Source: Candidatus Heimdallarchaeota archaeon B3_Heim
GTDB taxonomy: Archaea; Asgardarchaeota; Heimdallarchaeia; Hodarchaeales; Hodarchaeaceae
Direction of reading: 5' to 3'
DNA: 64,000 bases
NCBI GenBank assembly: GCA_003144275.1
Contig: NJBF01000001.1
Coordinates: 124,001-188,000, forward strand
A program made the position numbers and the translations under genes. Of the stretch, positions 9,752-18,810 are shown in pieces. The first letter of the stretch is position 1. Each line of letters opens with the position of its first letter. The notes below the pieces were generated by a model. It searched no databases. It was given only the letters and a program-made list of their open reading frames with translations, and was not told where the DNA came from.

Positions 9752-10225
9752 ATGAAATTAATAAAATTATATCGAAGACGAAGAGCTGTAAGCCCAATTT
9801 TAGCAGCTATTCTTTTAATCGGACTCGCTGTCGCTGCAGGTGCTGTATTGTTCGTAGTCGTATTACCTATGATAACATCATCTGGAGAACTGAATTTTGG
9901 AGAAACAACTTTATCAGATATCGACGCTGATGGTTTCAATGATAAGCTAGTGTTTACTTTAACGAATAAACTATCAGATACAGTAGCTATATCTAACGTT
10001 GTTCTACAAGGTAGAACTGGAGCAGGAACATGGACTACTTTTACAACTGAAGATAATACAACAACTAATTTTCCGTTTAATATAGCTACAAGCCAATCAA
10101 AAATTGGGATAATATTTACTTTTGATCCAGGAACCTATGATGAAATACGAATTAAAGTTGATTATTCAATTGATGGTGTAGCCGAAGATCCCCTATATAG
10201 TGCTGCGTATGATGTGGCAGTTTAA
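9752..10225 (+). CDS. Type IV pilin-like protein (archaeal Pilin_N / DUF1628 type)
   Basis: The 157-residue protein starts with a short basic class III signal, 'YRRRRAVSPILAAILLIGLA', followed by a continuous ~25-residue hydrophobic helix. That is the hallmark of archaeal type IV pilins, which a prepilin peptidase cleaves just before the AVSP segment before assembly into a surface filament. The rest (about 45-157) is predicted beta-rich and polar, with features such as 'DIDADGFNDKLVFTLTN'. It stands alone between divergent or convergent minus-strand genes, with its own promoter and T-rich terminator. An adhesion pilin or a pseudopilin are both possible; no assembly ATPase is nearby. Confidence 0.85.
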   Translation: MKLIKLYRRRRAVSPILAAILLIGLAVAAGAVLFVVVLPMITSSGELNFGETTLSDIDADGFNDKLVFTLTNKLSDTVAISNVVLQGRTGAGTWTTFTTEDNTTTNFPFNIATSQSKIGIIFTFDPGTYDEIRIKVDYSIDGVAEDPLYSAAYDVAV

Positions 10226-10245
10226 TTTATAGAAAATCCGATCAA

Positions 10246-10267
10246 TTTTCTTCCTTTTTTCTTTTTT
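10246..10267 (+). terminator. T-rich terminator after the pilin-like gene
   Basis: A pyrimidine-rich stretch with several runs of T (TTTTCTTCCTTTTTTCTTTTTT) starts about 20 nt after the pilin stop codon. Oligo-T tracts terminate archaeal RNA polymerase. Confidence 0.45.
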
Positions 10268-10324
10268 CACAATTATTATGAGATAAATACCATTTTTTCC
10301 CTTGTATAAAGACACAGGTCACAT

Positions 10325-10816
10325 TCAACCCAGTCTTAATGTCTCAGATCTGCTTCTTACGAATTTATTAACAGCCATTTTCCCATCAGTCAAGACTTGA
10401 CGTATATTAATTGCAAAATCATCCCAATAAGCAATTAATCTCTCTCTTTGATCCTTAGTTTTTACCATTTCTGTTATAAGAAAAAAGGATATTTGATAAC
10501 CTTCTTCTGGACTTCTAATTACTTTAACATGAGGACCAGGATTTCGCCATAATTCATTCCGGATACGGTCAAAAATGAACTCTTCTACAGGATCATTAAA
10601 TGTTAATTTAAGTGATATAATTGCAGAATTCCCTTGTTTTATCATTATCCCATTCTTAAACTCAACGGTCTCTCGTTTTACGTTCTCACAGCATGGGTGA
10701 TCTGGATCAAGAATGCAGTTCGGTTCCATACCCGACGTACAAGGGACTGGATATAGTTGTATTTGTGATTCGTCTAATGTCAATGTAAACTCACCAAATA
10801 TGACAAATTTCATCAT
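10325..10816 (-). CDS. Conserved-looking protein of unknown function
   Basis: I do not recognise this 163-residue protein. It has no signal peptide or membrane segment. A cysteine-rich stretch near residues 26-45 ('CTSGMEPNCILDPDHPCC') could bind a metal. The remainder looks like a mixed alpha/beta domain, with a basic C-terminus ('KFVRSRSETLRLG'). It is followed 114 bases upstream by the roadblock gene on the same strand, so the two may form one transcription unit. A regulatory partnership with that protein is speculation. Confidence 0.55.
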   Translation of the reverse strand: MMKFVIFGEFTLTLDESQIQLYPVPCTSGMEPNCILDPDHPCCENVKRETVEFKNGIMIKQGNSAIISLKLTFNDPVEEFIFDRIRNELWRNPGPHVKVIRSPEEGYQISFFLITEMVKTKDQRERLIAYWDDFAINIRQVLTDGKMAVNKFVRSRSETLRLG

Positions 10817-10930
10817 TAGGAGAATAGAAGTGTCATTAGGAGGTGCCAGATTTTAAGTTAATAAAATTGAGGAGGGAACCTAAGAGTACCCCTTATGGAA
10901 AAGGATGTTTTATTTCCCCCGAATAAAAAA

Positions 10931-11350
10931 TTAAAAGTCTCGAGTTTTCAAGAGCTTCATTTTAGTGGAGCTAACCAAATAATGCATTAAACCTAACTTT
11001 ACATTTGAATCTGTAATTAACACTAGAATCGTACTTTGTACTTTTGAAATTATTCCTAAACCAATGGGAGTTTGGACATGAACAAAATCAATCTGATCCC
11101 CCAAATTTAATTGAATACACGCACTTGAGAATGTACTAACAATTCCTGCTACCATTGCTGATACAACTGTCTCTACTTCATCTGATATAGGCAGTGTTCT
11201 CGCAGATAATATGGGAAACCCTTCCTCACTTACTAACAGAACTTTTTTTACACCTTTTACCGTTCCAAGACCATCAATGATTTTTTGAACTTTGTCCATT
11301 GAATTATATCCGTTATTATCTCCTAATGTCATATTTTCAAAAGTGGCCAT
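10931..11350 (-). CDS. Roadblock/LC7 domain protein
   Basis: The 139-residue product is essentially one roadblock/LC7 domain (about 18-135). It shows the typical pattern 'VKGVKKVLLVSEEGFPILS', a central helix with small residues ('VSAMVAGIVSTFSSA'), and the strand 'ILVLITDSNVKLG'. Roadblock proteins dimerise and act as scaffolds or regulators of Ras-like/Mgl-type GTPases, and they are strongly expanded in Asgard archaea. No GTPase gene is adjacent, so the partner is unknown. The call rests on the sequence pattern; family membership is quite secure. Confidence 0.82.
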   Translation of the reverse strand: MATFENMTLGDNNGYNSMDKVQKIIDGLGTVKGVKKVLLVSEEGFPILSARTLPISDEVETVVSAMVAGIVSTFSSACIQLNLGDQIDFVHVQTPIGLGIISKVQSTILVLITDSNVKLGLMHYLVSSTKMKLLKTRDF

Positions 11351-11720
11351 GATATCACCTTTTAGATGCTCTACAATGTTATCATATTTTTTACTTATAA
11401 TAACCCAAAATCAAAATATTAGATCATCACAATTGATTGATCTGATCTAATCATGCTAGATGGTTTTATATATCAATAAAAGTATTAATAGCAAATATAT
11501 TCGAAACGTCGTATAGATTAAGCAATATTTTGTAATTATCAGGCATAAGATTAACAAATCCTTAGTTGGTACTATTTCTTAACAATTAATAAGAAATAAA
11601 GATGAATGAACCTATTGTTCAGAGAATTAATCCTTAAATTTATGAGCAATACTCAAGTCCAAAGAGAAGCTTTTATTATCGCATTCTTATCCGAGGCAAA
11701 TAGGCAAAGAGGTTAATGGA
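11351..11720. other. Divergent intergenic region
   Basis: No gene is seen between the roadblock gene (minus) and the Zn-ribbon gene (plus). A TATA-like run TTTTATATAT near 11464-11473 could serve either direction. The rest is AT-rich without obvious structure. Confidence 0.4.
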
Positions 11721-11903
11721 ATGAGTGAAAACATAAAAATGCAACGTTGTAATCCTTGTCAAGTTGCAGTTATGCCAAGTGAACATGGAACAGCTCGTTT
11801 TCCCTGCCCATCATGCGGAATGATACCAATCATTCGATGTGAGCGATGTCGAAAACTTGGAAATCGCTATATTTGTCCTAATTGTGGTTTTTCTGGACCC
11901 TAA
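11721..11903 (+). CDS. Small zinc-ribbon RNA-binding protein linked to translation
   Basis: This 60-residue protein has four CxxC knuckles ('CNPC', 'CPSC', 'CERC', 'CPNC'), forming two zinc ribbons in tandem. It matches the small archaeal zinc-finger family (COG2888/HVO_2753 type) that is often encoded next to elongation factor 1-beta. That is exactly the arrangement here: aEF1B starts 64 bases downstream. The function is thought to be RNA-related; the precise role is not settled. Confidence 0.8.
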   Translation: MSENIKMQRCNPCQVAVMPSEHGTARFPCPSCGMIPIIRCERCRKLGNRYICPNCGFSGP

Positions 11904-11967
11904 TTCTGTATTAATCAACAAACTGATATTTCGTGATTTAATGATTCAATTGTTAAGATGATCTGCC

Positions 11968-12255
11968 ATGTCAAATGTACTAAGTATCTTAAAGGTAATC
12001 CCTACTTCTCCAGAAGCAAATCGTGAGGAACTGTTAGCTAAAGCGAAAGGTGAACTATCTGAAGGACTAGAGATAGAAATTCTAAAATATGAAGAAGAAC
12101 CTCTATTTTTTGGATTAGTAGCGATGAAACTTTTTGTAAAGACTGTTGATTCAGATGAAGGCAGTGAAGTTCTTCAGACGTTTGAGCAAAGGCTTATCGA
12201 TGTAGAAGAAATTGATAATTGCGAAGTAGAACTTCAGACAATAATTGATTATTAA
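11968..12255 (+). CDS. ef1b: Elongation factor 1-beta (aEF1B)
   Basis: The 95-residue protein is the guanine-exchange domain of aEF1B, which reloads aEF1A with GTP during translation elongation. Typical features are 'VLSILKVIPTSPEANREEL' at the start, the central 'EEPLFFGLVAMKLFV' strand, and the C-terminal 'VEEIDNCEVELQTI'. Its length is normal for the archaeal family. It sits directly downstream of the small zinc-ribbon gene, a linkage conserved in archaea, and upstream of CDC48. Confidence 0.93.
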   Translation: MSNVLSILKVIPTSPEANREELLAKAKGELSEGLEIEILKYEEEPLFFGLVAMKLFVKTVDSDEGSEVLQTFEQRLIDVEEIDNCEVELQTIIDY

Positions 12256-12380
12256 ATAGGCATTTTCTTTTTCATCTCCGTCTTGGAGGATTGATTGGGG
12301 GAAGATTTCGTTGAAAAAAATTATTCTACTCGTTGTATTTTTGAATCTTCAAAAGAAAACTAATATTAAATATAACAATT

Positions 12381-14621
12381 TTGAATAAGATTAGCATAAG
12401 AATTCACAAGAAATCTGTGAGTTGGCGGATTAACTTGGCAAACGAAGTAGTACTGAAAGTAGCTGAAGCCAGACAAAGGGACGTAGGCCGTGGAAAGATT
12501 CGAATGGATGATATCAACATGAGAGAGATTGGAATAACTACTGGCGATGTTGTTGAAATCCGAGGCCGCCAAAAAACAGGTGCTATAGCTTGGCCTGCTT
12601 ACATTGAAGATCAAGGAGCTGGTATTGTACGCATGGACGGGATCATTCGAAGAAACGCCAAAGTATCTCTAGAAGAAAACGTCCGTATACGTAAAGCCCA
12701 AATCAAAGTTGCTAAAACAGTCAATATTGCACCAACTCGTCAAATATCTTTAGATTATGGATTTGAAGCCTTTGTAAAAAGAAAACTACTAGGCTATCCT
12801 GTTTCTAAAAATGACACAGTACTTATTCCAATATTAGGTCGATCTATTCCATTCGTCGTTAATTCTACGACTCCTGCAGAGATTGTACTTATTACTGATA
12901 CAACCAAGCTCAATGTTTCAGAAAAACCGATTTCTGAAACAGAAACCAGTATGCCAGGAGTAAGCTATGAGGATATCGGAGGATTATCTGATGCAATTCA
13001 AAAAATTCGAGAAATGGTGGAGCTTCCTCTAAACCACCCAGAACTCTTCAAGAAATTAGGAATTGATCCTCCCAAAGGAGTATTACTACATGGTCCTCCT
13101 GGAACAGGAAAAACCCTTATTGCAAAGGCAGTTGCTAATGAATCTGAAGCGCATTTTATTCCCATACAAGGCCCAGAAATTATGTCCAAATTTTATGGGG
13201 AAAGTGAAGCCCGCTTACGAGATATCTTCAAAGAGGCGGAAGACAATGCACCCAGCATCATTTTTATTGATGAAATTGATGCTATCGCTCCCAAAAGAGA
13301 AGATGTGACGGGAGAAGTTGAAAGAAGGGTTGTTGCCCAGATTCTTGCATTAATGGATGGCCTAGAAAGTCGAGGAGAGACCATTGTGATTGGAGCCACA
13401 AACCGCCCTAATGCTGTTGATCCTGCATTACGAAGACCAGGGAGATTTGATAGAGAAATTGAAATTGGTGTACCTGATCAAAATGAAAGACTGGAGATAC
13501 TTCAAATTCATACAAGACGAATGCCAGGTATTGAAAAAGTTGACATCAAGAAGTTAGCCGTTATTACACACGGATTTGTAGGCGCAGATCTCGCAGCCCT
13601 AGGCAGAGAAGCTGCAATGAGGAAATTACGCGAAATTCTTCCTGATATAAATTTAAGCGATGATACAATCCCACCAGCAGTACTTGACAACTTGGAAGTT
13701 GAAGACCGTCATTTTGGAGATGCTTTAAAAGAAATTCATCCCTCTGCTATACGTGAAGTATTCATAGAAGTTCCCAATGTACGATGGACGAACATTGGAG
13801 GTATGGACCAAGTAAAACAGGAACTTATCGAAATCGTAGAATGGCCATTCAAACAGAAAAAGAATTTTGAACGAATTGGCATCCATCCACCTCGAGCGGT
13901 CTTGTTATTCGGTGCTCCTGGCACAGGTAAAACTCTGTTGGCCAAAGCAATTGCCACGGAAAGTCAGGTAAATTTTATTAGTGTTAAAGGTCCCGAATTG
14001 ATTTCTAAATGGGTAGGGGAAAGTGAAAAGGCAATCAGAGAAATATTTAGAAAAGCTCGCACTGCAGCTCCAGCTCTGATATTTTTTGATGAAATTGATG
14101 CAGTAGCGGCAAAACGTGGATCATCTGGCTCCTCTGGCGCCAATGAACGCGTAATAAGTCAACTCTTGACAGAACTTGCTGGTATTGAACCTTTGCGTGA
14201 TGTCTCTGTTTTAGCTGCAACAAACCGTCCTGATATGATTGATCCCGCTCTTCTCAGACCAGGACGCTTTGATAGGGTCGTATATATACCACCTCCCGAA
14301 GAAGATAGCCGGAAAAAGATCTTAGAAATACATACCCGAGATATGCCATTAGGAAAAGATGTGAATTTAGATCGATTAGCTAAAGAAACGGAATTTTATG
14401 TAGGAGCAGATCTCGAAGCCATTTGTAGAGAAGCGGGAATGCTCGCATTACGAGAGAACTTAATGGCTGAAATAGTGTTATGGCGGCATTTTGAACAGGC
14501 GTTATCGAGTGTCCACTCCTCTTGTACACCAGACATGATGAAATGGTATAAAGATCAAGAATCGCAATTCAGACGACGAGTAGGAATGGATGCACCTCAA
14601 ACGATTCCACTCTTCGGATAA
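12381..14621 (+). CDS. cdc48: CDC48/VCP-type AAA+ ATPase
   Basis: The protein (up to 746 residues) unfolds protein substrates for degradation or complex disassembly. It has the CDC48 N-domain ('[20 protein letters not shown]'), then two AAA+ modules. D1 has Walker A 'GPPGTGKT' near residue 238 and Walker B 'IIFIDEIDA'; D2 has 'GAPGTGKT' near 510 and 'LIFFDEIDA'. Both carry arginine-finger regions ('LRRPGRFDR'). Two starts are possible: TTG at 12381, or TTG at 12435, which gives '[12 protein letters not shown]' and fits the family better; neither has a clear ribosome-binding site. The C-terminus lacks an obvious HbYX motif for docking on the proteasome. Confidence 0.96.
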   Translation: MNKISIRIHKKSVSWRINLANEVVLKVAEARQRDVGRGKIRMDDINMREIGITTGDVVEIRGRQKTGAIAWPAYIEDQGAGIVRMDGIIRRNAKVSLEENVRIRKAQIKVAKTVNIAPTRQISLDYGFEAFVKRKLLGYPVSKNDTVLIPILGRSIPFVVNSTTPAEIVLITDTTKLNVSEKPISETETSMPGVSYEDIGGLSDAIQKIREMVELPLNHPELFKKLGIDPPKGVLLHGPPGTGKTLIAKAVANESEAHFIPIQGPEIMSKFYGESEARLRDIFKEAEDNAPSIIFIDEIDAIAPKREDVTGEVERRVVAQILALMDGLESRGETIVIGATNRPNAVDPALRRPGRFDREIEIGVPDQNERLEILQIHTRRMPGIEKVDIKKLAVITHGFVGADLAALGREAAMRKLREILPDINLSDDTIPPAVLDNLEVEDRHFGDALKEIHPSAIREVFIEVPNVRWTNIGGMDQVKQELIEIVEWPFKQKKNFERIGIHPPRAVLLFGAPGTGKTLLAKAIATESQVNFISVKGPELISKWVGESEKAIREIFRKARTAAPALIFFDEIDAVAAKRGSSGSSGANERVISQLLTELAGIEPLRDVSVLAATNRPDMIDPALLRPGRFDRVVYIPPPEEDSRKKILEIHTRDMPLGKDVNLDRLAKETEFYVGADLEAICREAGMLALRENLMAEIVLWRHFEQALSSVHSSCTPDMMKWYKDQESQFRRRVGMDAPQTIPLFG

Positions 14622-14770
14622 GAGAAAGGCTAAGTGTTAATTCGAATAGTTAAATAATTGTTTATCATTACTTGAGAAATGGCGTTAACAGCCATAAAGT
14701 TCACAAAATCAATCTAATTTTCGAGATTTATTCCAAAAGGAACGATTAAAACAAGGTATAGTGACATTTA

Positions 14771-15043
14771 ATGGAATCACCAAAGTACCCATATTGGAGA
14801 CCATTTCCTTTAACTTTTTCAATAATGAATATTGTCGAGCGAAGAGAAGGGATTCTGTTAGAAGATGATTTAGTTCGTCTATTAGAGTCAGATGTGGGGG
14901 AATTTTCTGATCGAGAATTGAATCAAGCACTAATGAAACTAGAAATCGAAGGATTAATTCATGTCCAAACGATAAAGAAAAATCAAAGAGTAATTAAACG
15001 CATTAAAAAAGGGAACAGATTCCTTACAGTGGGAGAAGACTAA
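14771..15043 (+). CDS. Small winged-helix-like protein, function unknown
   Basis: The 90-residue protein has a helix-rich pattern with 'LEDDLVRLLESDVGEFSDREL' like segments and a beta-hairpin-like end ('GLIHVQTIKKNQRVIKRIKKG'), suggesting a compact winged helix. I cannot assign a family. It follows CDC48 on the same strand by 149 bases and is convergent with the tRNA thiolation gene, whose stop lies seven bases away. DNA or RNA binding is possible from the fold and basic wing, but unproven. Confidence 0.6.
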   Translation: MESPKYPYWRPFPLTFSIMNIVERREGILLEDDLVRLLESDVGEFSDRELNQALMKLEIEGLIHVQTIKKNQRVIKRIKKGNRFLTVGED

Positions 15044-15049
15044 TAGATA

Positions 15050-15997
15050 CTAGCTATTTTTTAATTTCAACCCTAGTTTGGCAAGTAATTGGCATACAGG
15101 GCAGGTTTCTTTTGTAGTTAACTCATTACATGACTTACACATGAAGGTAGTTGATGAAACCTCAGATTTCGTGAAATATTGCGATAATGAGTCGTGTACA
15201 TTGATGATATTTACCAAGGTACTGGGACGTTTCTTTTCCATCTCTGATAAAAATGCACGGATGTCGTTTCTCATTGCAGTAAATGCATAGGGACAGGGTA
15301 CTGAATGATATTCCAAATTGTTCGCATGGGCATAAAGTACAATTTCGGGTTCAGATATTTTAACTAATGGACGAATGCGAGGTATGAGTGAAGGAAACTT
15401 TCTCACTGGAATTCTAGAAATTCTTTTAAATCTCCCTGAATCTCCCCGAAGAAGATTCATTACAATTGACTGGGCTTCATCATCTAAATTATGAGCAGTA
15501 GCAATTTTAGTTATTTTTGCTCCCTGACTTCCATAGTTCAAAGCTCTTCGGCGTAAAATACCGCATAATGCACAAGCAGATAAAGAAATTCCCTCCTTCT
15601 TACTCTTATACACGATTTCGTCTAATGTAGCACCATATAAATCTTCAAAAGATACAAGGATATGTTTGAAATTATATTTCGAGGAGATTTTCTTTGTTAA
15701 TTCTAGAAAACCTTCACGATATCCTTCTATTCCTTCATCTATTGTAATTACTGTTACTTGGTTCTTAGAATGACGATTTAAGATGATTTTTGATAACATA
15801 TGTAATAATACAGTACTATCTTTGCCTCCTGAATAGCCTAGACCAATATGATCCACTTTACTTAGCATCTTGTATTTTAATATAGATTTTTTAACACGAT
15901 TTTCAATCAGTTCAAGGAAATGCTGCTTACATAGAATTTTCTTTGTCATGGGATCCTTAGTATATGGTGGATCACTACAACAATTCGATTCCTGCAT
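15050..15997 (-). CDS. tRNA 2-thiolation ATPase, Ncs6/CTU1-TtuA family
   Basis: The 315-residue enzyme adenylates a tRNA uridine so sulfur can be inserted. It has an N-terminal CxxH/C cluster ('SNCCSDPPY', 'CKQHF'), the PP-loop 'LGYSGGKDSTVLLH' near residue 53, and the 'CALCGILRRRALNYG' iron-sulfur/zinc segment near 140. It has a third cysteine ('SVPCPYA') and a C-terminal zinc ribbon ('CKSCNELTTKETCPVC'). This arrangement is that of Ncs6/CTU1 (U34) and TtuA (U54) enzymes, and which uridine is modified cannot be decided here. A GG-ending beta-grasp protein at 50466-50750 could be its sulfur carrier. Confidence 0.9.
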   Translation of the reverse strand: MQESNCCSDPPYTKDPMTKKILCKQHFLELIENRVKKSILKYKMLSKVDHIGLGYSGGKDSTVLLHMLSKIILNRHSKNQVTVITIDEGIEGYREGFLELTKKISSKYNFKHILVSFEDLYGATLDEIVYKSKKEGISLSACALCGILRRRALNYGSQGAKITKIATAHNLDDEAQSIVMNLLRGDSGRFKRISRIPVRKFPSLIPRIRPLVKISEPEIVLYAHANNLEYHSVPCPYAFTAMRNDIRAFLSEMEKKRPSTLVNIINVHDSLSQYFTKSEVSSTTFMCKSCNELTTKETCPVCQLLAKLGLKLKNS

Positions 15998-16014
15998 ATC
16001 GATACAACTGTGGA

Positions 16015-16305
16015 CTATGTTTTACGCTCAGAAACATGCAAATTAACAAGGGGAGGACACACTTTATCTGCGATTACTCCTCCATAAGTTATCGCTTTCT
16101 TTGATAACTCTTCGACATCTAACTTTGAAAATGCGGTTACTTCGAGAAATAAGCTTATCTCGATATTTAATTCTCCCTTTTCAGAGGTTTCTATCGATAT
16201 ATCGATTTCGTTATGCCCTAACTCTTCCCCTGCTTCGGTAACTAAAAAGTTGTGAATTTCCTCATATAAGTAGTCAAGTAGATCATCGGGATTTATAATG
16301 GGCAA
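16015..16305 (-). CDS. DUF3194 family protein
   Basis: The 96-residue acidic protein matches the archaeal DUF3194 family, which is habitually encoded next to prefoldin beta at the end of the exosome superoperon, as here (52 bases downstream). It starts with TTG. Its pattern 'DIDISIETSEKGELNIEI'-like alternation suggests a small alpha/beta fold. No function is known for the family. Confidence 0.75.
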   Translation of the reverse strand: MPIINPDDLLDYLYEEIHNFLVTEAGEELGHNEIDISIETSEKGELNIEISLFLEVTAFSKLDVEELSKKAITYGGVIADKVCPPLVNLHVSERKT

Positions 16306-16356
16306 AGAATTTCAGCTTGATTTGTTCAATGTTAGAGGGGAACGGATGTAAGAAGA

Positions 16357-16701
16357 TCATCCAAGATCTTGACTTAATTTCTTCTGTAATTCCTCAAAAC
16401 GTTCTACATTTTGTTTTTCTTGAGAGGATAATCCTTTTTTCTGAATTTCAAGGAGTTCTCCTTTCTCAGTTAACTCTTTTAAAACGTTTTGAGCCTTTTT
16501 TGGAAACATGACGCCTCCAACAGCTTTCCAGACTTCAGTATCTCCTTCAAGATTTTGTAACTCTTTTTTTGTCACCCCTATTTCTGAAAGGGCTCTCTCA
16601 ATTTCATTTAATTGAATACGGAGATTTTGTATATTTTGTTCAAGAGTCCTATATCGCACCAGTTGTTCTTGTTGAGCGGGGGAGAGTTCAGGGAGTGTCA
16701 T
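16357..16701 (-). CDS. pfdB: Prefoldin subunit beta
   Basis: The 114-residue protein has the prefoldin beta plan: an N-terminal coiled coil ('LSPAQQEQLVRYRTLEQNIQ'), a short beta-hairpin near 55-75 ('EVWKAVGGVMFPKKA'), and a C-terminal coiled coil. The prefoldin hexamer captures unfolded proteins and hands them to the thermosome. Its place after pcc1 and before DUF3194 is the conserved archaeal order. Confidence 0.93.
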   Translation of the reverse strand: MTLPELSPAQQEQLVRYRTLEQNIQNLRIQLNEIERALSEIGVTKKELQNLEGDTEVWKAVGGVMFPKKAQNVLKELTEKGELLEIQKKGLSSQEKQNVERFEELQKKLSQDLG

Positions 16702-16735
16702 TTTTCTTTTTCCTCTGATATTAAGTTCATTTATT

Positions 16736-17008
16736 CTAAGTATTTACAATTTTCTTCGGGATAATTTGAATTAACTCGCTTACCAAAGTAATCCATTTCA
16801 GCATGGAAGAAATGTTTGCTTTCGCTGCCGTAATATCTTGTGAGTTAACAGTCATAATTAACGAATTCGTTTCCAATCTCAACAAGATTTGTGATCTTTC
16901 AAAATGGTGATCATTTACTTCGGGAATTAATGATTCGTAGATGAATTTGGCTTCTTCTGGAGAATCAAGTTGAATTACAGTCTCTATACTAATCTTACTC
17001 TCCATCAT
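16736..17008 (-). CDS. pcc1: KEOPS complex subunit Pcc1
   Basis: The 90-residue protein matches Pcc1, the small dimerising subunit of KEOPS, which makes the universal t6A37 tRNA modification. Recognisable elements are 'SPEEAKFIYESLIPEVNDHH', 'LIMTVNSQDITAAKANISSM', and a C-terminal helix. The start ATG overlaps the stop of the Brix gene (ATGA), indicating translational coupling. Confidence 0.88.
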   Translation of the reverse strand: MMESKISIETVIQLDSPEEAKFIYESLIPEVNDHHFERSQILLRLETNSLIMTVNSQDITAAKANISSMLKWITLVSELIQIIPKKIVNT

Positions 17009-17577
17009 TCTACCTCTTGCATAATATTAATTACAAATGAATAGAGAGGCGTACCATTATTTGGAACAGTCCTAACTACTTCCCCATGGAGGTTTCCATT
17101 AGAATAATCACTGAATTTAATTTTAAGAGTCGATTTCGTCTGTTTACTTTTCGTCTGACTTAGTAATGGATTTAAAAAATTTTGAATGCGTTCCTTTAAA
17201 GAAATTGGAATATCTAGTGGATATTCGACTGAAATATAGTTGCAATCCACTCTCGTTTCTTTTTCCCCCTTTCGAGGAAAATTGAAATTCTCTAATTTAG
17301 CATTAACCTCAAATTGTTTGGGAGATTGTATGAAGTCATAACAACTGAGAGAGATTGAATCAATTTTCTTAGAGCCGTGAACGATGAGTAACTTGTTGAT
17401 ACCCATATTCCAACAGAGATTTTTGATTTCTTTTAGACTTAATGAACCGCGATTCATTCTTTTAGATAAAGGAAGAGAAAATGACAATAATTTACTTACA
17501 CGGCGTAAAAAGTGAGAAGGATTATGAGATGTTGTTATCAAAAGAGTAAATAAATCCTCATTCTCTTTTTTTGCCAT
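17005..17577 (-). CDS. Brix-domain ribosome biogenesis protein
   Basis: The 190-residue protein resembles the archaeal Brix/Imp4-type factor. It has an N-terminal segment 'LLITTSHNPSHFLRRVSKLL', a central '...NRGSLSLKEIKNLCW' motif typical of the family, and 'KLLIVHGSKK'. Brix proteins bind rRNA and help assemble ribosomal subunits. In many archaea rpoP sits between eL43 and this gene; here only 43 bases separate them, so rpoP is absent from the cluster. Confidence 0.85.
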   Translation of the reverse strand: MAKKENEDLFTLLITTSHNPSHFLRRVSKLLSFSLPLSKRMNRGSLSLKEIKNLCWNMGINKLLIVHGSKKIDSISLSCYDFIQSPKQFEVNAKLENFNFPRKGEKETRVDCNYISVEYPLDIPISLKERIQNFLNPLLSQTKSKQTKSTLKIKFSDYSNGNLHGEVVRTVPNNGTPLYSFVINIMQEVE

Positions 17578-17620
17578 AATTCTTCATTTTTACCATAATC
17601 TTATGGGGGTGAAATTCCCC

Positions 17621-17896
17621 TTAAGAATCAGTTTGAGTAGCAAGGCGTTTAGCTGTTCTTTGAGCAATTTTGCCTCCGGGGGTTTCTGGAGCCCACGATC
17701 CACCTGTGTATCTAAATCCACAGAATTTACATTCCCAAATTCCGATAGATACACGTTTTACTTTCAGTGAGTCGCAGGAAGGGCAAACGTGAAATCTCTT
17801 TGATTCTTGTTCAATTTTTTTAACTCGTTTTCGAATTGTAGCTCCATAGCGGGTACCGAAACGTCCAGTTGAACCTACTTTCTTAGTCCGACCCAT
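17621..17896 (-). CDS. rpl37ae: Ribosomal protein eL43 (L37Ae)
   Basis: The 91-residue protein is a zinc-ribbon ribosomal protein of the large subunit. It opens 'MGRTKKVGSTGRFGTRYGAT' and carries 'CPSCDSLKVKRVSIGIWECK' followed by CxxC, giving four zinc ligands (CxxC...CxxC). It lies after rrp42 in the exosome superoperon, the usual archaeal position. Confidence 0.96.
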   Translation of the reverse strand: MGRTKKVGSTGRFGTRYGATIRKRVKKIEQESKRFHVCPSCDSLKVKRVSIGIWECKFCGFRYTGGSWAPETPGGKIAQRTAKRLATQTDS

Positions 17897-17946
17897 TTTA
17901 CCACCAAATCTCCAGTTTTAAGTGCCTGTTTTTTACTTTTTCAAAG

Positions 17947-18801
17947 TTAGAAATCAAAATGATACATCTCATTCATTTCAGGGAATTGAGAACATTCTTC
18001 AATCTTTTCAAGTAGAGGTGCCACCAAAGAAGAGCCTTTATCCAAAAGTGTAACAAATTCTTCCTCGGTAAAGACTCCTGATTCTCCTTTCTGCATTGAA
18101 CAAATAATTCCTTTATCGGTAATAGCTAGAGAGAAACGTGCATCTTTTCCCCTATCTTCGAGTAAATTAGGATCATAGACAATTGTATTATTGACTTTAG
18201 CGAATGTAAGGCAAGCAACAGATCCTTTTCTGGGAAGAGGTTCCTTTTCATCCAACAGAGTGACTTCTTCGAGATCTTCGTCAATTACAACCTTTTTCAG
18301 TCGAGTATTTGCTAGTGCAGCCATAGCACCAAGAGCGGCAGCATCGAACAAATTCCCACCATCATCAAGGATATACACATCAATAAAAAGGATCCAAACC
18401 TTCTTTCCAGGAATTACACATAATTTAGGATCCTTCATGGGTATAATTTTGCTTTCTCGTATACCACGATCGACAACACGAGCCAACTCAACTGCTCGGG
18501 GGCCGGGTGGACCACTTTCATTGGTTGGTGATGAGATAGGAGAAATTTCTGCATTTACAGTGATTACACCGTCATTTGGTGTGTCAGGAAAGGGAGTACC
18601 AAGTTGTGCTTTCACACCAGCAAGGATTACAGTATCTCCCCATTTTACCATTGCTGATCCTTCAGCCTTTTTAATAACATTTGGGATTATTTGTATTGGT
18701 CTACAATCCAATAAATTTCTTCCATCAGATCTTTTCCCTTTTTCAAGTAATTTAGTAACATATTGTTTTTCTAAAACTCCAACGATTGCTTCTGAACGCA
18801 T
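17947..18801 (-). CDS. rrp42: Exosome subunit Rrp42
   Basis: The protein is the inactive RNase PH-like subunit of the archaeal exosome ring, which pairs with Rrp41 to form the 3'-5' phosphorolytic core. Start: the ATG at 18801-18799, seven bases after an AGGTG site, is preferred to the GTG at 18810. This gives ~284 residues. Markers are 'GKRSDGRNLLDCRPI', 'AEGSAMVKWGDTVILAGVKA' (first 20) and 'DPKLCVIPGKKVWILFIDVY'. It follows rrp41 immediately and precedes eL43. Confidence 0.95.
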   Translation of the reverse strand: MRSEAIVGVLEKQYVTKLLEKGKRSDGRNLLDCRPIQIIPNVIKKAEGSAMVKWGDTVILAGVKAQLGTPFPDTPNDGVITVNAEISPISSPTNESGPPGPRAVELARVVDRGIRESKIIPMKDPKLCVIPGKKVWILFIDVYILDDGGNLFDAAALGAMAALANTRLKKVVIDEDLEEVTLLDEKEPLPRKGSVACLTFAKVNNTIVYDPNLLEDRGKDARFSLAITDKGIICSMQKGESGVFTEEEFVTLLDKGSSLVAPLLEKIEECSQFPEMNEMYHFDF

Positions 18802-18810
18802 GATATTCAC

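Noticed and set aside
12366..12614. Minus-strand frame over the start of cdc48
   Set aside because: It lies antisense to the conserved N-domain and has no homologue I can recognise; a shadow of cdc48.
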